Shown: in pieces, positions 1 to 8,087 of the stretch
Layout: the number at the start of each line of letters is the position of its first letter
Numbering within the stretch: the stretch's first letter is position 1
NCBI GenBank assembly: GCA_902798915.1
Contig: CADBYM010000014.1
Location: forward strand, 1-64,000
Source of the DNA: an uncultured Coriobacteriaceae bacterium
Lineage (GTDB): Bacteria; Actinomycetota; Coriobacteriia; Coriobacteriales; Atopobiaceae
Length of the DNA stretch: 64,000 nucleotides
Direction of reading: 5' to 3'
Made by a program: the position numbers and the translations under genes
The notes under the pieces: model-generated
Told to the model about the DNA's origin: nothing
Databases searched by the model: none
Seen by the model: the letters and a program-made list of their open reading frames with translations, nothing else

Positions 1-43
1 TGCGGTATCTCTTGAATCGGCAGTCGTTGTGCTGGTTACTTTT

Positions 44-88
44 CGCCTCTTAAGCGGGATGTCGTGGGTTCGAATCCCACCAGGCGCA
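44..88 (+). tRNA. 3' half of tRNA-Lys(CUU), detached from its 5' half
   Basis: The bases read as the second half of a tRNA. The anticodon loop is CTCTTAA with anticodon CTT at 49-51, then the stem strand GCGGG, a 5-nt variable loop, the T arm GTGGG-TTCGAAT-CCCAC (64-80), the acceptor strand CAGGCGC (81-87) and discriminator A88. CCA is not encoded (CCC follows). No D arm or 5' acceptor strand lies upstream. The exactly complementary acceptor strand lies downstream at 109-115, so the halves are in reversed order. It could be a permuted gene, an attachment-site remnant or a rearranged tandem pair. The identity as Lys(CUU) is solid; whether a functional tRNA is made is unknown. Confidence 0.7.
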
Positions 89-108
89 CCCTCCTTGCAT
101 GCTCACAT

Positions 109-137
109 GCGCCTGTAGCTCAGTTGGCAGAGCGCCT
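109..137 (+). tRNA. 5' half of tRNA-Lys, lying downstream of the 3' half
   Basis: GCGCCTG (109-115) is a perfect 7-bp complement of the acceptor strand at 81-87. It is followed by TA, the D stem GCTC, an 8-nt loop, GAGC (130-133), G134 and CCT (135-137). After 137 the sequence no longer fits a tRNA. Joining base 137 to base 45 gives a complete 5-7-5 anticodon arm with a single T-G wobble. The pentamer CGCCT occurs at both breakpoints (44-48 and 133-137). The spacer between the halves is 20 nt (89-108). Confidence 0.6.
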
Positions 138-279
138 ATAGTTTACCAGTGCGTTGGACAGCCACGGGCATCGCTTCGGCGGTGCCCTTTTCGGTTCGTG
201 AGAGCAGTGCCTTAAGTGGCGCGTGCCAAGGTAGTCGAAGAGGGGAAGCGCGTTGTCCACAGGGCTTTCGTACATTAGT

Positions 280-430
280 GCAGAAAATCGTAGCACGGCA
301 TCGCCGCCAACTGGGATTTTTTCACTTTTGATAACGTTTTTCTGCAGTGGCTATTCTAGCCAGTGTGGAAAATCGTTATCAAAAGTGGTAAAACACCAGT
401 TGACGATGAAGTGCATCGACGATTTTCCGC
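280..430. repeat. Long-hairpin (MITE-like) element, copy 1
   Basis: The two halves are imperfect inverted repeats of about 75 nt. The outer arms are GCAGAAAATCGT and ACGATTTTCCGC. Next come CCAACTGG and CCAGTTG, then CACTTTTGATAACG and CGTTATCAAAAGTG, with a short centre near 350. The layout, including the AACTGG/CCAGTT block about one third in, matches the elements at 42796 and 53791, although the arm sequences differ. There is no coding capacity. It overlaps the 3' end of the weak minus-strand ORF at 356-826. Confidence 0.75.
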
Positions 431-826
431 ATTAAGGCAGAGAGACACGCGCCGCGCCGCGATTGACGTTGCATGCCGCGCGAATGCCTGCGGGAGAATC
501 ACCCCTCGATGGGCCCAAATGGCGACAATCGACGAGCATCGCCACCCTCGGGAAGCCGTTCCCCGTGGATGCCTTGTCCATGGCGGCATACTGTAGTCCG
601 CCGACCCGCCGAGCGGGAGTTCTCCCGCGGCGAGCATTCCATACATCTTCATGATGGTCCGCCTCGCCTTGTCGTTCTCGCGCTTATGAATGAAGTATTG
701 GTGCATCACATTTCCGCGGTTCATCGCGCTTCCCCCGGACATGCGCTCCAGCTCATCCGATTCGATCTCTTGCCCATTCACGCTGACTTTCGTCTCTTCC
801 TGAGTGCTTTTCTTCTCTTCGCCCAT
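356..826 (-). CDS. Hypothetical protein, unrecognised; may be a remnant
   Basis: A 156-codon minus-strand frame starts at an ATG at 826, with AAAGGAGG about 13 nt upstream (an ATG at 853 lies just before that site). The first ~85 residues are hydrophilic and protein-like, rich in E, K and R; the last ~60 residues lie over the hairpin element and look non-native. No family is recognised. The original gene may have been cut by insertion of the element, giving a foreign C-terminus. Confidence that it is a real gene is low. Confidence 0.3.
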   Translation of the reverse strand: MGEEKKSTQEETKVSVNGQEIESDELERMSGGSAMNRGNVMHQYFIHKRENDKARRTIMKMYGMLAAGELPLGGSADYSMPPWTRHPRGTASRGWRCSSIVAIWAHRGVILPQAFARHATSIAARRVSLCLNAENRRCTSSSTGVLPLLITIFHTG

Positions 827-1178
827 GCTTCTCTGCACCCTCCTTTCATTCATGCGCCAGCTGCCTTCCTGATCGCGCGTCTTGGCGCTGCCCTCTCTTG
901 CAAGTAGGTGAGTTGCAGGATTCAAAGCATGCCGTTTCAGTTACTCCATGAAACAAATGATTCCGACTCGCTCAATGCACCATAGACGGGTGCTCACAGG
1001 ATAGTTGATTCAATAAAACGCAATTCCAGTGGGGCTACCCCCTGATGGACGGTTGGGTAGGGGTCTACCAAGGGGCTACCCCTGCGCGCACCCCTGCGTA
1101 CGGTGGGCCAGCTACCGGCGGAGTCCCTGCCACGAGGTATAATGGGCGCGGGCTGAGCGGGCGAGGAGGGGACGCGAC
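827..1178. other. Intergenic, with short GGGGCTACCCC-type inverted repeats
   Basis: No gene is seen. Between 1032 and 1083 the motif GGGGCTACCCC occurs twice with related GGGTAG and TCTACC pieces that can form hairpins. They resemble the terminator family at 31698 and 33238. A purine-rich ribosome site (GAGGAGGGG) before 1179 belongs to the next gene. Confidence 0.4.
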
Positions 1179-2786
1179 ATGGGGCGCTACGTAAACCCGG
1201 GCAACGAGGGGTTCGCAGGCATCGTGGGCGACGAGTACGTGGACAAGACCGGGCTCGTATCGCTCTTCGACTCCACGCTCAACGGGCCGAGGAAGCTCGT
1301 GATGGTGAGCCGCCCCAGGCGCTTCGGCAAGAGCTTCGCCGCGCAGTCGCTCGCGGCCTTCTACAGCCGCGGGTGCGACTCGCGCGCCCTCTTCGAGGGG
1401 CTGGAGGTGTCCCGGCGCGAGGGCTGGGACGAGCACCTCAACGTCTACAACGTGCTGGTGCTCGACATGGCGGAGGTCATGCAGTCCGCGACGGGCGCGG
1501 GCGCGGTGGGGGCCGTCACGGAGTCGGTGCTCCCCGAGCTTCGCGAGCTGGCGCCGAGCGCGGGCGAGCGCGCGATTGGGCCGAAGACGCTGCTGGCGGA
1601 CGCGCTATACGACGCGGTGAAGGCTACCGGCCGCAAGTTCGTCTTCGTCATCGACGAGTGGGACGCTCCCTACCGTCTGGCGCAGGACGACCGCGCCTCC
1701 CAGGACGCCTACGCCGAGTGGCTGCGGGCGCTCTTCAAGAGCCTCACCTTCACGCCGGTGGTGGTCGCCGGCGCCTACATGACGGGGATCCTCCCCATCA
1801 AGAAGTATGCGCACCAGAGCGCCGTCTCGGACTTCGACGAGTACACGATGGTCGACCCCGGCCAGTACGTCCCCTACGTGGGGTTCTCCGAGTCAGAGGT
1901 GGGGGCGCTGTGCGCGGAGCACGGGCTCGACCCCGCAGACGCGCGGCGCTGGTACGACGGCTACGACCTGCCGGCGTTCGGCCCAAGGCCGGGCGGGCCG
2001 ACCCACGTGGCCACCTACGCGCCCTACTCGGTCATGCGCGCCTGCGCGAGGCGGCGGACCGGCTCCTACTGGCCCTCCACGGAGACCTTCGAGGAGCTGA
2101 GGCGCTACATCGACATGGACTTCGAGGGGCTTCAGGCCGACGTGCTGCGCGCCATCGGCGGCGAGGAGCTGCGCGTCGACCCCGACACGTTCAAGAACGA
2201 CATGGTGTCCATCGGCAGTCGCGACGACGCGCTCACGCTGCTCGTGCACCTGGGCTACCTCTGCTACGACATCGGGACCGGCCGCGCCCGCGTGCCCAAT
2301 GAGGAGGTGCGCCGCGAGCTGAGGCGCGCCGTGGCGAGGAGCCGCCACCCGCGCGTGGCCCGCGTCATGCTGGACTCCGTGCGGCTCGTGGAGGACGTGC
2401 TCGCGCGCGACGAGGAGGCCGTAGCCGCCGCCATCGGGCGCGCCCACGACGCGGCCTGCTCGCCGCTGCACTACAACGGTGAGCAGGCGCTTCGCGCCGT
2501 CGTGAAGGCCGCGCTCGTTGCCACTGTCGACGACTGGGCGTGCGTGGACGAGCTTCCCTCCGGCCGCGGCTTCGCCGACGTGGCTTACCTGCCGAGGGCG
2601 GGCTCGGGACGTCCGGCCCTGCTCGTGGAGCTCAAGTGGGACCAGTCCGTGCGCGCCGCCGCCGACCAGGTGCTCGACCGCGACTACCCGCAGGTCCTGC
2701 GCGACCTCGGCGTGCCGATCCTCGTGGTTGCCGTCACCTACGACAGCAAGACCAAGGAGCATTCCTGCCGCGTCGTGGAGGCGTGA
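1179..2786 (+). CDS. AAA-ATPase-like protein with C-terminal PD-(D/E)XK nuclease domain (DUF1703-type)
   Basis: This 535-residue protein has the usual two-part build of the AAA-ATPase_like/PDDEXK_9 family. A degenerate Walker A, RPRRFGKS, lies near residue 48 and a Walker B-like FVFVIDEWD near residue 160. The C-terminal part carries the nuclease signature D...VELKWD at about residues 470-490. The N-terminus (YVNPGN, then DEYVDKTGL) is typical of the family. The start is supported by GAGGAGGGG just upstream. It is a close relative of 22146-23741 and more distant from 10402-12000. The biological role is unproven; the family is often multiplied in gut bacteria and suspected of defence or selfish behaviour. 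A damaged GH1 gene follows 57 nt downstream. Confidence 0.85.
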   Translation: MGRYVNPGNEGFAGIVGDEYVDKTGLVSLFDSTLNGPRKLVMVSRPRRFGKSFAAQSLAAFYSRGCDSRALFEGLEVSRREGWDEHLNVYNVLVLDMAEVMQSATGAGAVGAVTESVLPELRELAPSAGERAIGPKTLLADALYDAVKATGRKFVFVIDEWDAPYRLAQDDRASQDAYAEWLRALFKSLTFTPVVVAGAYMTGILPIKKYAHQSAVSDFDEYTMVDPGQYVPYVGFSESEVGALCAEHGLDPADARRWYDGYDLPAFGPRPGGPTHVATYAPYSVMRACARRRTGSYWPSTETFEELRRYIDMDFEGLQADVLRAIGGEELRVDPDTFKNDMVSIGSRDDALTLLVHLGYLCYDIGTGRARVPNEEVRRELRRAVARSRHPRVARVMLDSVRLVEDVLARDEEAVAAAIGRAHDAACSPLHYNGEQALRAVVKAALVATVDDWACVDELPSGRGFADVAYLPRAGSGRPALLVELKWDQSVRAAADQVLDRDYPQVLRDLGVPILVVAVTYDSKTKEHSCRVVEA

Positions 2787-2843
2787 CGGACGCATCAGCG
2801 TAAAGGCCACTGCCGAGGACGACTTGGGAGTAAGGGTCTCTCG

Positions 2844-3414
2844 GTGGCTGACTGCGCCACGCACAAGCCCAAGGTTGACAAGAGCGACTACCAGGCGCTG
2901 CACGGGATGAGCGTCGAGCGGCTGGCCGATGCCGAGGCCTCCACCGACACCCACATGTATCCCAAGCGTCACGCCGTCGACGGCTACCACCGCTGGAGGG
3001 AGGACATCGGCCTGTTCGCCGAGATGCGCTTCAAGACCTACCGCATGTCCATCCAGTGGACGCGCTTTCCCCACGGACACGGAGGAGGAGCCGAACGAGG
3101 CTGGACTCAAGTTCTACGAGGACGTCCTGACCCACCTCAACGAGAAGGGCGTCGAGCCGCTGGTCACGCTGCACCACCGAGATAACATGTTCTACTCGGA
3201 CGTGCAGGTGAGGGGCCGCTACCCTCTGTGGGTCAAGAGGTACTGGGAGCGCGCGGGCATTCACGTGGACTTCGGCCTCGACGACGAGGCCATCCTCGCG
3301 CAGTATCTGGTGGACTTCGACGATGAGGGCAACGGCACCTACGACCGCAGCCGCAAGAAGAGCTTCTACTGGTACCAGCGGGTCATCGCGAGCAAGGGAG
3401 AGGATCTGGGCTAG
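2844..3414 (+). pseudogene. Wrecked GH1 (6-phospho-beta-glucosidase) gene
   Basis: Three separated pieces of a GH1 enzyme are joined. The N-terminal part (DGYHRWREDIGLFAEM, then MSIQWTRFP) ends near 3070, where one extra base shifts the frame. The second frame continues with the EEEPNEAGLKFYEDVL region up to about 3180, then jumps to a mid-protein piece (RGRYPLWVKRYWERAG) and again to the C-terminus (KSFYWYQRV...GEDLG). Compared with the intact paralogue at 28217-29653, roughly 290 residues are missing, including both catalytic glutamates. It cannot encode an active enzyme. Confidence 0.85.
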
Positions 3415-3543
3415 GCTCTCTGGCTTGCGGCAGTGCAGAGCAACGGCTCCTCTTTAATGTTTCCCCTGCCGAGTTCGTGCCCTCAAGGATCGGGAGGCGC
3501 CAGGAACGACCGCGTGCCAGCCTTTGGCGCTGTGACCTGCGAT

Positions 3544-3561
3544 GGGACGCTTTTGTTGCGC
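3544..3561. promoter_or_regulatory. 18-bp direct-repeat motif, copy 1
   Basis: GGGACGCTTTTGTTGCGC occurs here, 60 nt before the cyclase start, and identically at 4790-4807 before the sensor kinase. Flanking bases differ, which suggests a binding site shared by the two genes. The regulator is not identified; the response regulator encoded at 6204 is a candidate. Confidence 0.5.
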
Positions 3562-3621
3562 ACGTTCTGTACGATTTTGTAATAGGTGGAACGCGCAGCA
3601 AGAGAGGAGCCCGTCTATCCC

Positions 3622-4788
3622 ATGGGCTACTACACCGCAATTAGCATCCTGACTTGGCTGGCGCTTGCGGTCATGTGCATCCTTGTGCACGAGAACGGTC
3701 GCCTTCGCAAGGAGGACAAGGGCGGGCTCTACGTGGCGTATGCGCTCATTGCCGTGTCGGCACTCGCGGAATGGCTTGCCGTGATGCTGGATGGAGTCGA
3801 GAGCCTGCCAAAGTGGCCGCTCATGCTCGCAAAGTGCGTCGACTATGCGCTTACCCCGCTTGCAGGCGGGGCTATCGTCAAGCAGCTTGGTATGAAAAGC
3901 CGCCTGACCAAGGTCCTCTACGCTTTGCTTACGGCTCATGTCGTGTTTCAGATTGCGGCGCTCTTCGGCGGCTGGATGGTGGAGATTGACGAGCATAACC
4001 ACTACCATCATGGCGATCTGTACATCGTCTACAGGGCGGTGTACCTGACCGTTATCGTGCTCGTTCTGTTGCAGTTCAGGGCATACGGTACACACTTCCG
4101 CAAGCAGAACCGAAGCTCCCTGTTCGCAATCATGATGCTCATAGTAATAGGTGTGGGCTTTCAGGAGCTGATCGGCGAGTCGAGGACCGTGTACCTCACG
4201 CTCACATTAGCTGCCATCCTGCTGTTCATACACAATGAGGAGTTCTCCAAAATCAGGCAGGACGAAAGCCTCGAAGAGAAGAACGCGCAGATAATGACGG
4301 ACGAACTCACGGGGCTCCTGAGTCGCCGCGCGTATTCAGAGACACTCAAAAGCTACGAGTCTGCCAGCGAGCTTCCGCGTGACTTGATTGCGTTCGAGAT
4401 CGACATCAACGCGCTGAAGTCAGCGAACGACACGTATGGCCATGCCGCTGGAGACGAGCTCATCTGCGGTGCCGCCCGCTGCATCGAGCGCGTGTTTTTC
4501 GGGGCGGGCCAGTGCTTCCGAACGGGTGGAGACGAGTTCGTGGTGGTTGCACGCATGGACAAGAGAGAGGCCGATGACGCCTTGGAAAACCTCGAACGCT
4601 CATCGAGAGCTTGGGAGGGCGCGGTGGCGAGTGGGCTTCACTTGGCTGCGGGCTATGCGCTTGCTAGAGACTACCCGGACTATTCGTTGGAGAAGCTCGT
4701 TGCGCGTGCCGATGCCGTGATGTACGAAGCCAAGAGGGCCTACTACAATCAGCCGGGCCACGACCGTCGAAAGCGCAATGCCCAGTAG
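3622..4788 (+). CDS. Membrane diguanylate cyclase (GGDEF)
   Basis: The 388-residue protein begins with about six or seven hydrophobic segments (residues ~1-210). A short coiled linker (ESLEEKNAQIMTDELTGLLSRRAY) then leads into a complete GGDEF domain with the active-site motif GGDEF within RTGGDEFVVV. It should make cyclic di-GMP from two GTP at the membrane. The ATG at 3622 is preferred because AGAGAGGAG lies upstream; an in-frame GTG at 3586 would add 12 residues with no ribosome site. It is followed 108 nt later by a sensor kinase on the same strand, with the same 18-bp motif in front of each. The N-terminal sensing region is not recognised. Confidence 0.88.
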   Translation: MGYYTAISILTWLALAVMCILVHENGRLRKEDKGGLYVAYALIAVSALAEWLAVMLDGVESLPKWPLMLAKCVDYALTPLAGGAIVKQLGMKSRLTKVLYALLTAHVVFQIAALFGGWMVEIDEHNHYHHGDLYIVYRAVYLTVIVLVLLQFRAYGTHFRKQNRSSLFAIMMLIVIGVGFQELIGESRTVYLTLTLAAILLFIHNEEFSKIRQDESLEEKNAQIMTDELTGLLSRRAYSETLKSYESASELPRDLIAFEIDINALKSANDTYGHAAGDELICGAARCIERVFFGAGQCFRTGGDEFVVVARMDKREADDALENLERSSRAWEGAVASGLHLAAGYALARDYPDYSLEKLVARADAVMYEAKRAYYNQPGHDRRKRNAQ

Positions 4789-4789
4789 C

Positions 4790-4807
4790 GGGACGCTTTT
4801 GTTGCGC
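4790..4807. promoter_or_regulatory. 18-bp direct-repeat motif, copy 2
   Basis: Identical to 3544-3561 and starting one base after the cyclase stop codon, about 90 nt before the GTG start of the sensor kinase. Conservation in a short non-coding gap suggests a shared operator or promoter element. Confidence 0.5.
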
Positions 4808-4896
4808 TTGCCGTAGAATGGCGCGATGGCAGGATGGGAACGGCGTGGGAGGCTGTACCAGACGTGCGCTGTTGCCGGGTGGAAAGGAGTGGTTGC

Positions 4897-6207
4897 GTGA
4901 GCGATGTGCTTGTCGGCGTAAACTTTGCCATTGCCGTCTCTGGAACGGTAATCTGCTCTCTCGGGCTCGCATTGGCGCTGCTCGCGCGTCCGGTCCAGCC
5001 AAAGACCAAGCACTGTCTCGTCGCAATCTTCGCAACGCTTGTGGTCTATACGGCCAGCGACCTGTTTGGACAGGTGGGAGATGATTTCCAAGGACAGACT
5101 TGGGTGCTTGCCGACCGCATCGCGCTCTTCTTCGAATCGGCACTGCCCACGCTTGCACTTCTTATCGTCACCGTGCTTCTGCTCTATACCTGTGGCAGGG
5201 ATTGGCGACACAGCATCGCATTTGGCGTCGTTGGTGCATTGTGGCTCGTATACTTCGTGCTGCTTGTGCAGACGCAGTTCACGGGGAACCTCTACTCCGT
5301 TGGCGACGACAATGTGTATCGGCGCGGTCCCTATTACCCGATTCTGCTCATTCCAGTGCTGCTCATCACGGTAATCGACATGATCGTACTGTGGCGTAAC
5401 CGGCGCAGACTGTCAGCCAAGCAGAGGGCGGCGTTCGCCACGTACCTGGCAGTTCCCGCGACGTCCATGGTGTGGCAAATGGTCAGCTATGGTCTTCTGG
5501 CCACCGTGCTCGGAACATCGCTCGGAGCTCTCGGCATGTTCTGCTTCGTTGCGAGCGATCAAGCCGATAGCTTCCGACAAAAGGAGGCTGAGGTCGTAAG
5601 GCTGAGAACCGACGTCATGCTCAGTCAGATTCAGCCCCACTTCCTGTTCAATACGCTTGACACCATATATGGCCTCGTGGACGAGGACCCCGATGTGGCG
5701 AAGAAAGCCATCGCGTCGTTCTCCCAATACCTGCGGGCCAATCTTGACTCCTTGAAGCATGCGGCTCCCGTGCCGGTTGAACGCGAGCTCGTGCATGTGC
5801 GCACGTATCTGGAGCTGGAGCGTATGTCCGACGCGAGTCGTATCGACTACGAGATCGACGCCCAGGCGACGAACTTCCTCGTGCCTGCCCTGTCCGTTCA
5901 GACGCTCACGGAGAACGCGGTGAAGCACGGGCTGGGTGGGCTCGAATCGGGTGGGAAGGTGACCATCCGTACGTACGAGCGGGATGAGGAGTTCGCCGTT
6001 GTCGTGCAAGACGATGGCATTGGCTTCGACTCGAATGAGCTCGACGGGACCATGGGCATCGGAATCTCCAACACGCGGGAACGCGTGTCGGCCATGTGTG
6101 GCGGCTCTCTCGAGATAACGAGCGAGCCGGGGCATGGGACGACTGCCATTATGCGTATTCCCAAGCCTTCATCGACAAAACCGCAGCTATCGGAGGCATA
6201 TGCATGA
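4897..6207 (+). CDS. LytS/YesM-type sensor histidine kinase
   Basis: The N-terminal ~215 residues contain about seven hydrophobic segments. The kinase core follows: QIQPHFLFNTL with the phospho-accepting His (His_kinase family), then the ATPase domain with TENAVKHGLGG (N box), DDGIGF and MGIGISNTRERV (G boxes). This is the build of the LytS family, which senses through the membrane part and autophosphorylates. The GTG at 4897 has GGAAAGGAG seven bases upstream; upstream in-frame codons lack one. The stop overlaps the start of the response regulator (ATGA), so the pair is translationally coupled. The ligand is unknown. Confidence 0.9.
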   Translation: MSDVLVGVNFAIAVSGTVICSLGLALALLARPVQPKTKHCLVAIFATLVVYTASDLFGQVGDDFQGQTWVLADRIALFFESALPTLALLIVTVLLLYTCGRDWRHSIAFGVVGALWLVYFVLLVQTQFTGNLYSVGDDNVYRRGPYYPILLIPVLLITVIDMIVLWRNRRRLSAKQRAAFATYLAVPATSMVWQMVSYGLLATVLGTSLGALGMFCFVASDQADSFRQKEAEVVRLRTDVMLSQIQPHFLFNTLDTIYGLVDEDPDVAKKAIASFSQYLRANLDSLKHAAPVPVERELVHVRTYLELERMSDASRIDYEIDAQATNFLVPALSVQTLTENAVKHGLGGLESGGKVTIRTYERDEEFAVVVQDDGIGFDSNELDGTMGIGISNTRERVSAMCGGSLEITSEPGHGTTAIMRIPKPSSTKPQLSEAYA

Positions 6208-7001
6208 GGATTCTTGCTGTTGATGACAAGGAGATGCCGCGCAAGGTGCTCGCGCGAGCGATAAGAGAGGCCATACCCGACGCGGAGCTCACCGTGTGCG
6301 CGTTCGCCTCGGAGGTTCTGGCACTGCCTGACGTGGGCGACTTCGACGTGGCGTTCGTGGACATCGACATGCCCGGCATGAACGGCATTGCGCTCGCACG
6401 GGAGCTGAAGCGCCGAAACCCAAAGGTGAACATCGTGTTCGCAACCGGCTACGGGGAATACATGGCAGATGCGTTCGCGCTGCACAGCTCGGGGTACCTT
6501 ATGAAGCCCATAACCGCCGAAGCGGTGGCAACGGAGCTGGAGAACCTGCGCTTTCCGCCGTCAATGCCCACGCGCGACGACGATGGAAAGCTTGTCGTAC
6601 GCTGTTTTGGCAACTTCGAGGTATTCTCTGACGGAAGGCCCGTAGCCTTTTCGCGCGCGAAGTCAAAAGAACTCTTTGCGTTCTTGGTAGACCGCAGGGG
6701 TGCGGTCGTGCCGCTGCGCGAGGCGGAGGTGGCCATATGGGACGAGCCTCTCAATGGCCGCGGCAAGAGCTCATCGTATCTGCGTACGCTCGTGTCGGAC
6801 ATGCGGCAGACGCTGTCGGCATGCGGGCACGGCAACGTGTTGGTGAAGCGTCGCGGTGCGATTGGCGTGAGCATGAGGCACGTGTCCTGTGACTACTACG
6901 ACTTCCTGGCCGGCAACCCTTTGGCTATCGCGGCTTGGCATGGAGAGTACATGAGCCAGTACTCATGGGCCGAAGTCACGAAGGCCGCACTTGCGCAATA
7001 G
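6204..7001 (+). CDS. Response regulator with SARP/OmpR-like winged-helix output
   Basis: This 265-residue protein has a receiver domain with acidic pocket DD at residues 7-8, phospho-acceptor D53 (VDIDMPGMNG) and KPI near residue 100. The C-terminal half (from ~125) begins VRCFGNFEVFSDGRPVAF and continues RAKSKELFAFLVDRRG, a start typical of the AfsR/SARP and Trans_reg_C winged helix. It lacks the LytTR domain usually paired with LytS-type kinases. The start is fixed by CGGAGG and by the 4-bp overlap with the kinase stop. The 18-bp repeats at 3544 and 4790 may be its targets; this is inference. Confidence 0.87.
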   Translation: MRILAVDDKEMPRKVLARAIREAIPDAELTVCAFASEVLALPDVGDFDVAFVDIDMPGMNGIALARELKRRNPKVNIVFATGYGEYMADAFALHSSGYLMKPITAEAVATELENLRFPPSMPTRDDDGKLVVRCFGNFEVFSDGRPVAFSRAKSKELFAFLVDRRGAVVPLREAEVAIWDEPLNGRGKSSSYLRTLVSDMRQTLSACGHGNVLVKRRGAIGVSMRHVSCDYYDFLAGNPLAIAAWHGEYMSQYSWAEVTKAALAQ

Positions 7002-7078
7002 TGGAACAGGGGACTGGAACAGGGGACGGGTTTTTCGTTCCACCTGATGGTGGAACGAAAAACCCGTCCCCTGTTCCA
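7001..7078. repeat. REP-like hairpin, 30-bp perfect stem
   Basis: Bases 7015-7044 and 7049-7078 are perfect inverted repeats around a TGAT loop; each arm starts TGGAACAGGGGACGGG. A partial extra arm (GTGGAACAGGGGAC) occupies 7001-7014. The same arm recurs at 10324, 12115, 12261 and 12297. It sits at the stop codon of the response regulator and could also end its transcript. Confidence 0.9.
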
Positions 7079-7228
7079 GAGAGAAGGCCTATGGCATCCC
7101 TCCGCACATGCCTACGCTCGTGCCCTGCGCCTTCCGCAACGACACCAACCTCATTGGCGCCTGGCACGATAACCGAGATAGATAAAACCGTGATAATATT
7201 TGCACTGCAGGTAGTCTCAGATTGCGCG

Positions 7229-7528
7229 CGCGGCACATTCGTCAAGGTGGAGAAGGATCAGCAGGAGCGCGACCTCAAGAAGTTCTACCTGCCTGCCGGC
7301 CACGATGACTTCGGTCTGGACACGCCCGAGCAATGGGGGACCCTGCGTTACTATGATGGCGAGGGTGTCATGCACGAGGAGCGCGTGGAGACGGTGCGCA
7401 GCACCTACGCGGGATTCTACGAGGCGCTCTACGAGACGGTGGCACATGGCGCCCCGCGGCTCGTCGCGCCTGAGGAGACCATTGCGCAGCTACGCATCCT
7501 TGAGGACGCAACCCGCGATCTGCGATAA
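7229..7528 (+). pseudogene. 3' remnant of a Gfo/Idh/MocA oxidoreductase
   Basis: The frame from about 7229 (GTFVKVEKDQQERDL) to the stop at 7528 matches only the C-terminal ~100 residues of a Gfo/Idh/MocA dehydrogenase, ending with the usual YAGFYEALYETV...LRILEDATRDL helix region. The nucleotide-binding N-terminal domain is absent. The frame runs back into the REP hairpin rather than into coding sequence, so the 5' part was lost, perhaps by recombination at the repeat. An intact gene of the same superfamily lies at 8088. Confidence 0.75.
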
Positions 7529-7548
7529 CGCACAGGGAGGGAGAGATC

Positions 7549-8073
7549 ATGGCGGAGAACGGCATTTCGGCTACGGAAGCAGCTGAGGCGATGGAGGTGC
7601 TCGTCGCACAGGAGTGCGAGCTGCGTTACGCGCAGCGCTTTGGCGCGACGGAGGCGCTGGAGCTGGGCGTCACCGCAGCACAACTGGCCGGCGATTACGA
7701 CGAGACGTACACGGTGACCATTACCCGCGAGATGGATGGCGAGGTCGCTTTCCAGTGGTTGGGCGAAGGCAAAGGTGTACGAAACCTCGTGTTCGCCGCG
7801 GGCAAGCGCGCGGCTGCCCTCGCGTCCGGCCACGCGAGTCCGTGGACGCAGCTCGAGGCCATTGCGAGCGATAAGCCGCTCGATGAGGTGTGGGCACACG
7901 TGCCAGAGGTGTGCCCTGCATGTGGGGCGTTTCCCATACGCGTGGGTGACGAGTGGGTGGCCACCATCGCAGTGAGTGGTTTGCATGAGGGACTCGACCA
8001 CGAGGTGATCGTGCGTGCTCTTGAGCGGGTGTTGGGAACGACGGTGCCGCGCTTTGCGGTTGCCGTGGCATAG
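7549..8073 (+). CDS. UPF0303 / heme-degrading-domain (GlcG/HbpS-like) family protein
   Basis: At 174 residues it has the normal length of the UPF0303 family. It shows the family pattern: LVAQECELRYAQRF near the start, an A-x-x-LG segment, a central YTVTITREMDGEVAFQW strand pair, a KGVRNLVFAAGK segment and a C-terminal GLHEGLDHEVIVRAL helix. The biochemical role is uncertain; relatives are annotated as heme-binding or small-molecule-binding proteins. AGGGAGGGAG precedes the ATG. It lies 14 nt ahead of an oxidoreductase gene and is probably co-transcribed with it. Confidence 0.7.
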   Translation: MAENGISATEAAEAMEVLVAQECELRYAQRFGATEALELGVTAAQLAGDYDETYTVTITREMDGEVAFQWLGEGKGVRNLVFAAGKRAAALASGHASPWTQLEAIASDKPLDEVWAHVPEVCPACGAFPIRVGDEWVATIAVSGLHEGLDHEVIVRALERVLGTTVPRFAVAVA

Positions 8074-8087
8074 GAAAGGGTAAGGAC

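Noticed and set aside
1..300. A group I intron split around the tRNA halves (permuted intron-exon)
   Set aside because: No convincing P3, P4-P6 or P7 motifs were found in 138-300, and position 44 is not a G as expected for the last intron base. The upstream part lies outside the window.
1893..3110. A 405-codon minus-strand frame opposite the first ATPase gene
   Set aside because: Composition is that of a high-GC antisense shadow (rich in H, V, A, G and R), with no ribosome site and no recognisable domain.
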